From: Struthidea cinerea
Lineage: Eukaryota > Chordata > Aves > Passeriformes > Corcoracidae
NCBI GenBank assembly: GCA_013397865.1
Contig: VZTI01003405.1
Span: 11,648 to 75,647, forward strand
Direction: 5' to 3'
DNA: 64,000 bases
Below are positions 61,432 through 64,000 of this stretch, piece by piece (positions within the stretch are counted from its first letter, which is position 1; every line of letters starts with the position of its first letter). The notes beneath the pieces were generated by a model. It was not told the origin of the DNA. It did not search any database and saw nothing but the letters and a program-made list of their open reading frames with translations. The position numbers were made by a program, and so were the translations under genes.

Positions 61432-61746
61432 TAGCAAATAAGAAATGATCATGATAATAAAATAAACCACTTCTGTGGTGAAATTCTTTACCAAGCTCCC
61501 GATTTGAATATGAAAGATGTGGGTTTAAGATGTAGGATTATTCCCATACCCAGTTAAAGCTGAATTATTCGGATCCTTTTTTTTTCACAAAATGCTGTCA
61601 GGAACAGCTTGATTGCTATCTATACTCTCTCAGCTCCTCTCTGCAGCAACATTAGCAGTTGTCACATGGAGGATTATGAAGCCTCAAAAACTCTCTTTAA
61701 AAAACTAACAATTTTAATTACTGGAATTGCCAAACTGGTTTCATAC

Positions 61747-61802
61747 CAATAAGCTTGATATTGTTGTCTTCATCTAGCAACAGATTTTCTATCTTCAAGT
61801 CT
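61747..61802 (-). CDS. HUNK: HUNK exon: catalytic loop of the kinase domain
   Basis: This 56-nt exon reads RDLKIENLLLDEDNNIKLI. It carries the HRD Asp that acts as catalytic base and the downstream Lys and Asn of the DLKxEN catalytic loop; the LLLDEDNNIKL strand leads into DFG. The acceptor is tctttcag ending at 61803 and the donor is gtatga starting at 61746. The first base completes an Arg codon (phase 2), so the preceding exon must supply the HRD His and two bases of Arg from beyond the window. The last base G joins AC of the next exon to form the DFG Asp (phase 1). The loop is intact, so the locus looks like an active kinase rather than a pseudokinase. The exon is too short to show as an obvious ORF and was found by motif. 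Confidence 0.95.
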
Positions 61803-62299
61803 CTGAAAGAAAGAAAATATTTTGAGTGAGTCTCCAAAATAATGAAGCAGCTTTGCCTCACTCTCACCAGTGTATGTACAAGACTTGTATATAATCAAAT
61901 GTATAATGAAAGCAGCACACACAGTTCCACAGCAAAAGCAGAAAGCCCCGTGCATCCTGCCCAAAATTAACAGCGCTTTCACACACTGCTTCCCACCTAT
62001 TCTTCAGGCACAAAATGACATTAAAAGCACTTGTCAGTACATCCTGTAATTAACCAGGCTCTTCGGGTTTCTTAAGCATTGGAAGTTTACAGAAAACTTA
62101 CAAACTGGAAACATTTTAAGTATGTTTTTGGAATTGGAGGTCAATTTCTCGTTACTCTTCACAGCCAAAGGCCACAGCTGAAGGATAAACCTGAGATCTG
62201 AGGAGCAAAACGTCTGTCCTCTGTCTACAGGAGAGATCAGAATCAGCCTGCTGTGAGGCTGAAGCACCCAAACTCCTTGCAGAGATGGTCACCACTGGT

Positions 62300-62400
62300 A
62301 TTCCCATACGCCAGAGGTAAAATCCAAGGCTGAGGGATTGAAATGGTTTGTCCAGTGCCACACAGAAAATCATCCCAAAACCCCAAGCTGGGCAGACTGA
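62300..62400 (+). mobile_element. Possible MIR-like fragment
   Basis: The short run ggctgagggattgaaatgg, tttgtccagtgccacacag, aaaatcatcccaaaacccc resembles the MIR segment around ccaaggtcacacag. Weaker than the two other candidates; could be chance. Confidence 0.3.
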
Positions 62401-62937
62401 GCATTAAGTATCATGTGAAAAACAATCACTTTGGTTGCTACACAACTCGTCCATGACTTCTAGCATTTGGCTAAGTCTTCACCACAGGGATCTTTTGCCC
62501 CCATCCAGCCAGGAAATGTTTGTAACAATCAGCATGCTGGGCTATCCACAGCTCAGAGGGGCAGTGATGCTTCTCCCAGGACGCTTTGGAAAAGTCTGGA
62601 CGATAAAGCCATCAGCCCTAATTATGGGCAGTCAGTGATATCCACGGTGCTTTTGCCTTGGTAAGGCAAAGGCAGTGATGAAAGACGCTTCCATCACAGA
62701 CAAAGATATTGGGCTTAATAAAATAAGACAAGTAAACCAACCAAACCAAGCCAAGTACTTCCACAAGGAAGGATCTGTGGAAGGAAGACCCCAAGCCTTT
62801 TTAAAAATGTTCCTCTTCATTTCACCTTATGCCCACGCTGTGTTTCAAATAAACCTGAGGCAGAAGAGCACCCGCAGGCAGGATGACCCTCACTTCATCA
62901 GTAAGACCACGAGGACCTACACAGGAGGGATTTTCTG

Positions 62938-63328
62938 CCTTAAAAGCAGCATGGGCAGGTGAAGGGGGGATTCTGCCCCTCTGAGGTGAGACCCCACCTG
63001 CAGATCTGCCTCCAGCCCTGGGGACCAACAGCAGAGGGACGTGGAGCTGCTGGAGCCAGTCCAGAGGGGGAATGGCTTCAAACTGACAGAAAGCAGGCTT
63101 AGATGGGATATTGGGAAGGAATTCCTGGCTGTGAGGGTGGGGAGGCCCTGGCACAGGGTGCCCAGAGCAGCTGTGGCTGCCCCTGGTTCCCTGGAAGTGT
63201 CCCAGGCCAAGCTGGAGAGGGCTTGGAGCAGCCTGGGACAGTGGAAGGTGTCCCTGCCATGGCAGGGGAGGGACTGGAGGAGCTTTAAGGTCCCTTCCAA
63301 CCCAAACCCCTCTCTGACTCTGTGGTTA
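62938..63328 (+). mobile_element. CR1 LINE 3' fragment with internal deletion (HUNK upstream intron)
   Basis: The element begins gggggattctgcccctctga and gtgagaccccacctgcagat, further upstream in CR1 than the other copies. It jumps from gagccagtccagaggg directly to ggaatggcttcaaactgaca, skipping sequence normally between those blocks, then continues through the aggccctggcacagggtgcc block to ccttccaacccaaacccctc and tctctgactctgtggttat. It lies antisense to HUNK within the intron upstream of the catalytic-loop exon. Confidence 0.88.
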
Positions 63329-63927
63329 TATTCCCTCCTCTGGCAATATCCCAGGGGGTTGTTGCACGTCCTCCAAAAGGCACTTCCCTTGCAGGGCAAT
63401 CAGTGCTGCTGAGAAAGGGCTTGATCCAGGGACAACCTGCCCTGCCAGATGGATCCGGATCAACCCACTCCTGCTTCCCTCTGCTGCCAAAACAGGGCTT
63501 AGTGCCTCATGTCTCACATCTTTATTGCTTGCAGGTGGAGGTTCTCACAGACAGTGCGACTGGTCTCCAGGAAGGTATCAGGGCTGGGAACTTAATGGGA
63601 GAGACTTCCAAAAAACCAGTCTGGGGAAGACAAAAAAATACAAAAAACCGCCCCCCACCACCTCTAAAACCCCCAATTAAACTAAAATCAACAGAAGCAC
63701 TGCAATGCTCAGTACAGCATCTCAAAGCAAAGAGAAAGACCGTTTGGAAGCTCTGAGTGTATTAAATATTAGCTAAGAGGAGGCAAGACTTTAAAGGCAA
63801 GGAAGGGAAAGATGCAAGCTGTAAGTTGAGGAGGAAAGACATCCAGGCAATCAAAACAACAAAGGAGTGACGGGGGCGGTGGGGGGGGGCTAACCATGAA
63901 CACCAGAAAAGACATTTTAAAAGATTC

Positions 63928-63952
63928 NNNNNNNNNNNNNNNNNNNNNNNNN
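63928..63952. other. Assembly gap (25 N) at a poly(A)/poly(G) region
   Basis: Twenty-five N bases, followed at once by about 30 bases that are almost all A. About 40 bp upstream is a G-rich run (gggggcggtggggggggggc). The gap size is probably nominal, so distances to the missing 5' HUNK exons are not reliable. Confidence 0.97.
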
Positions 63953-64000
63953 GAAAAAAAAGAAAAAAAAAAAAAAAAAAAAAAGGTAAATATTACAGGG

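Larger units (their letters stand above)
57386..61746 (-). other. HUNK: HUNK intron (4.4 kb)
   Basis: Donor gtatga, acceptor cctttcacag. Separates the catalytic-loop exon from the DFG exon, splitting the DFG Asp codon. Contains the short CR1 end at 58163-58226 and the ancient repeat at 61349-61431. Confidence 0.93.
41451..61802 (-). other. HUNK: HUNK gene, 3' coding portion (eight exons; 5' exons outside window)
   Basis: HUNK is a Ser/Thr kinase of the AMPK/SNF1-related group, first described in mammary tissue. The minus-strand exons lie at 61802-61747, 57385-57250, 57033-56906, 53697-53562, 50514-50346, 49474-49391, 44530-44350 and 42094-41451 (through the stop). Every junction is GT-AG and every codon split across a junction completes to a sensible residue. 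Together they encode about 510 residues: catalytic loop, activation segment, C-lobe, UBA-like segment and the Ser/Pro-rich tail. Assignment rests on near-identity with the mammalian protein as I recall it, in the kinase core, the GYKNSDVINTVLSNRA stretch and the KSRGRFPMMGIGQMLRKR motif. The N-terminus, ATP-binding lobe and promoter are off the right edge. A 16-residue segment present in mammals was not located between the sixth and seventh exons seen here. Confidence 0.96.
61803..64000 (-). other. HUNK: HUNK upstream intron (partial)
   Basis: Ends in the acceptor tctttcag at 61803 and runs off the window. Contains the deleted CR1 copy (62938-63328), a possible MIR fragment, a G-rich tract near 63868-63890 and the 25-N gap. 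No sequence encoding the residues before HRD was recognised here. Confidence 0.85.

Overview
This is a vertebrate, almost certainly avian, genomic window; a passerine-like bird is my best guess. The evidence is 5'-truncated CR1 LINE copies with the bird-type 3' end (about 1215-1500, 24375-24643, 49990-50263, 58163-58226, 62938-63328), low repeat density, multi-kilobase introns with GT-AG junctions, and no dense reading frames. Apart from spliced exons, every long open frame looks like chance or repeat sequence.

The one gene I can support is HUNK (hormonally up-regulated Neu-associated kinase, an AMPK/SNF1-related Ser/Thr kinase), on the minus strand. Eight coding exons run from 61802 down to the stop codon at 41451-41453. 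They cover the catalytic loop, the DFG-to-APE activation segment, the rest of the kinase C-lobe, a UBA-like segment and the whole C-terminal tail. All junctions are in phase and use GT-AG. The first coding exons and the promoter lie beyond the right edge, past a 25-base assembly gap at 63928-63952. The exons present give about 510 residues. Compared with my recollection of the mammalian protein, one 16-residue stretch (the ASLDTW...HAVQ segment) is missing between the exons at 49391-49474 and 44350-44530. Those two exons would still splice in frame without it.

Layout: 1-38.8 kb is sequence downstream of HUNK with no recognisable gene, holding scattered CR1 and MIR-like fragments and simple repeats. 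39.2-41.45 kb is the likely 3' UTR zone, with two candidate poly(A) signals and a 16-bp minisatellite beside the distal one. 41.45-61.8 kb is the HUNK coding part. 61.8-64 kb is upstream intron.

The most striking non-genic element is at 17831-18385: 111 uninterrupted copies of CCATT (GGAAT on the other strand, the same unit as human satellite II/III). It is nested in what reads as an old antisense CR1 copy. I found no undescribed multi-gene system. The best leads are this array, the unlocated HUNK exon, and the 3' UTR/minisatellite region.
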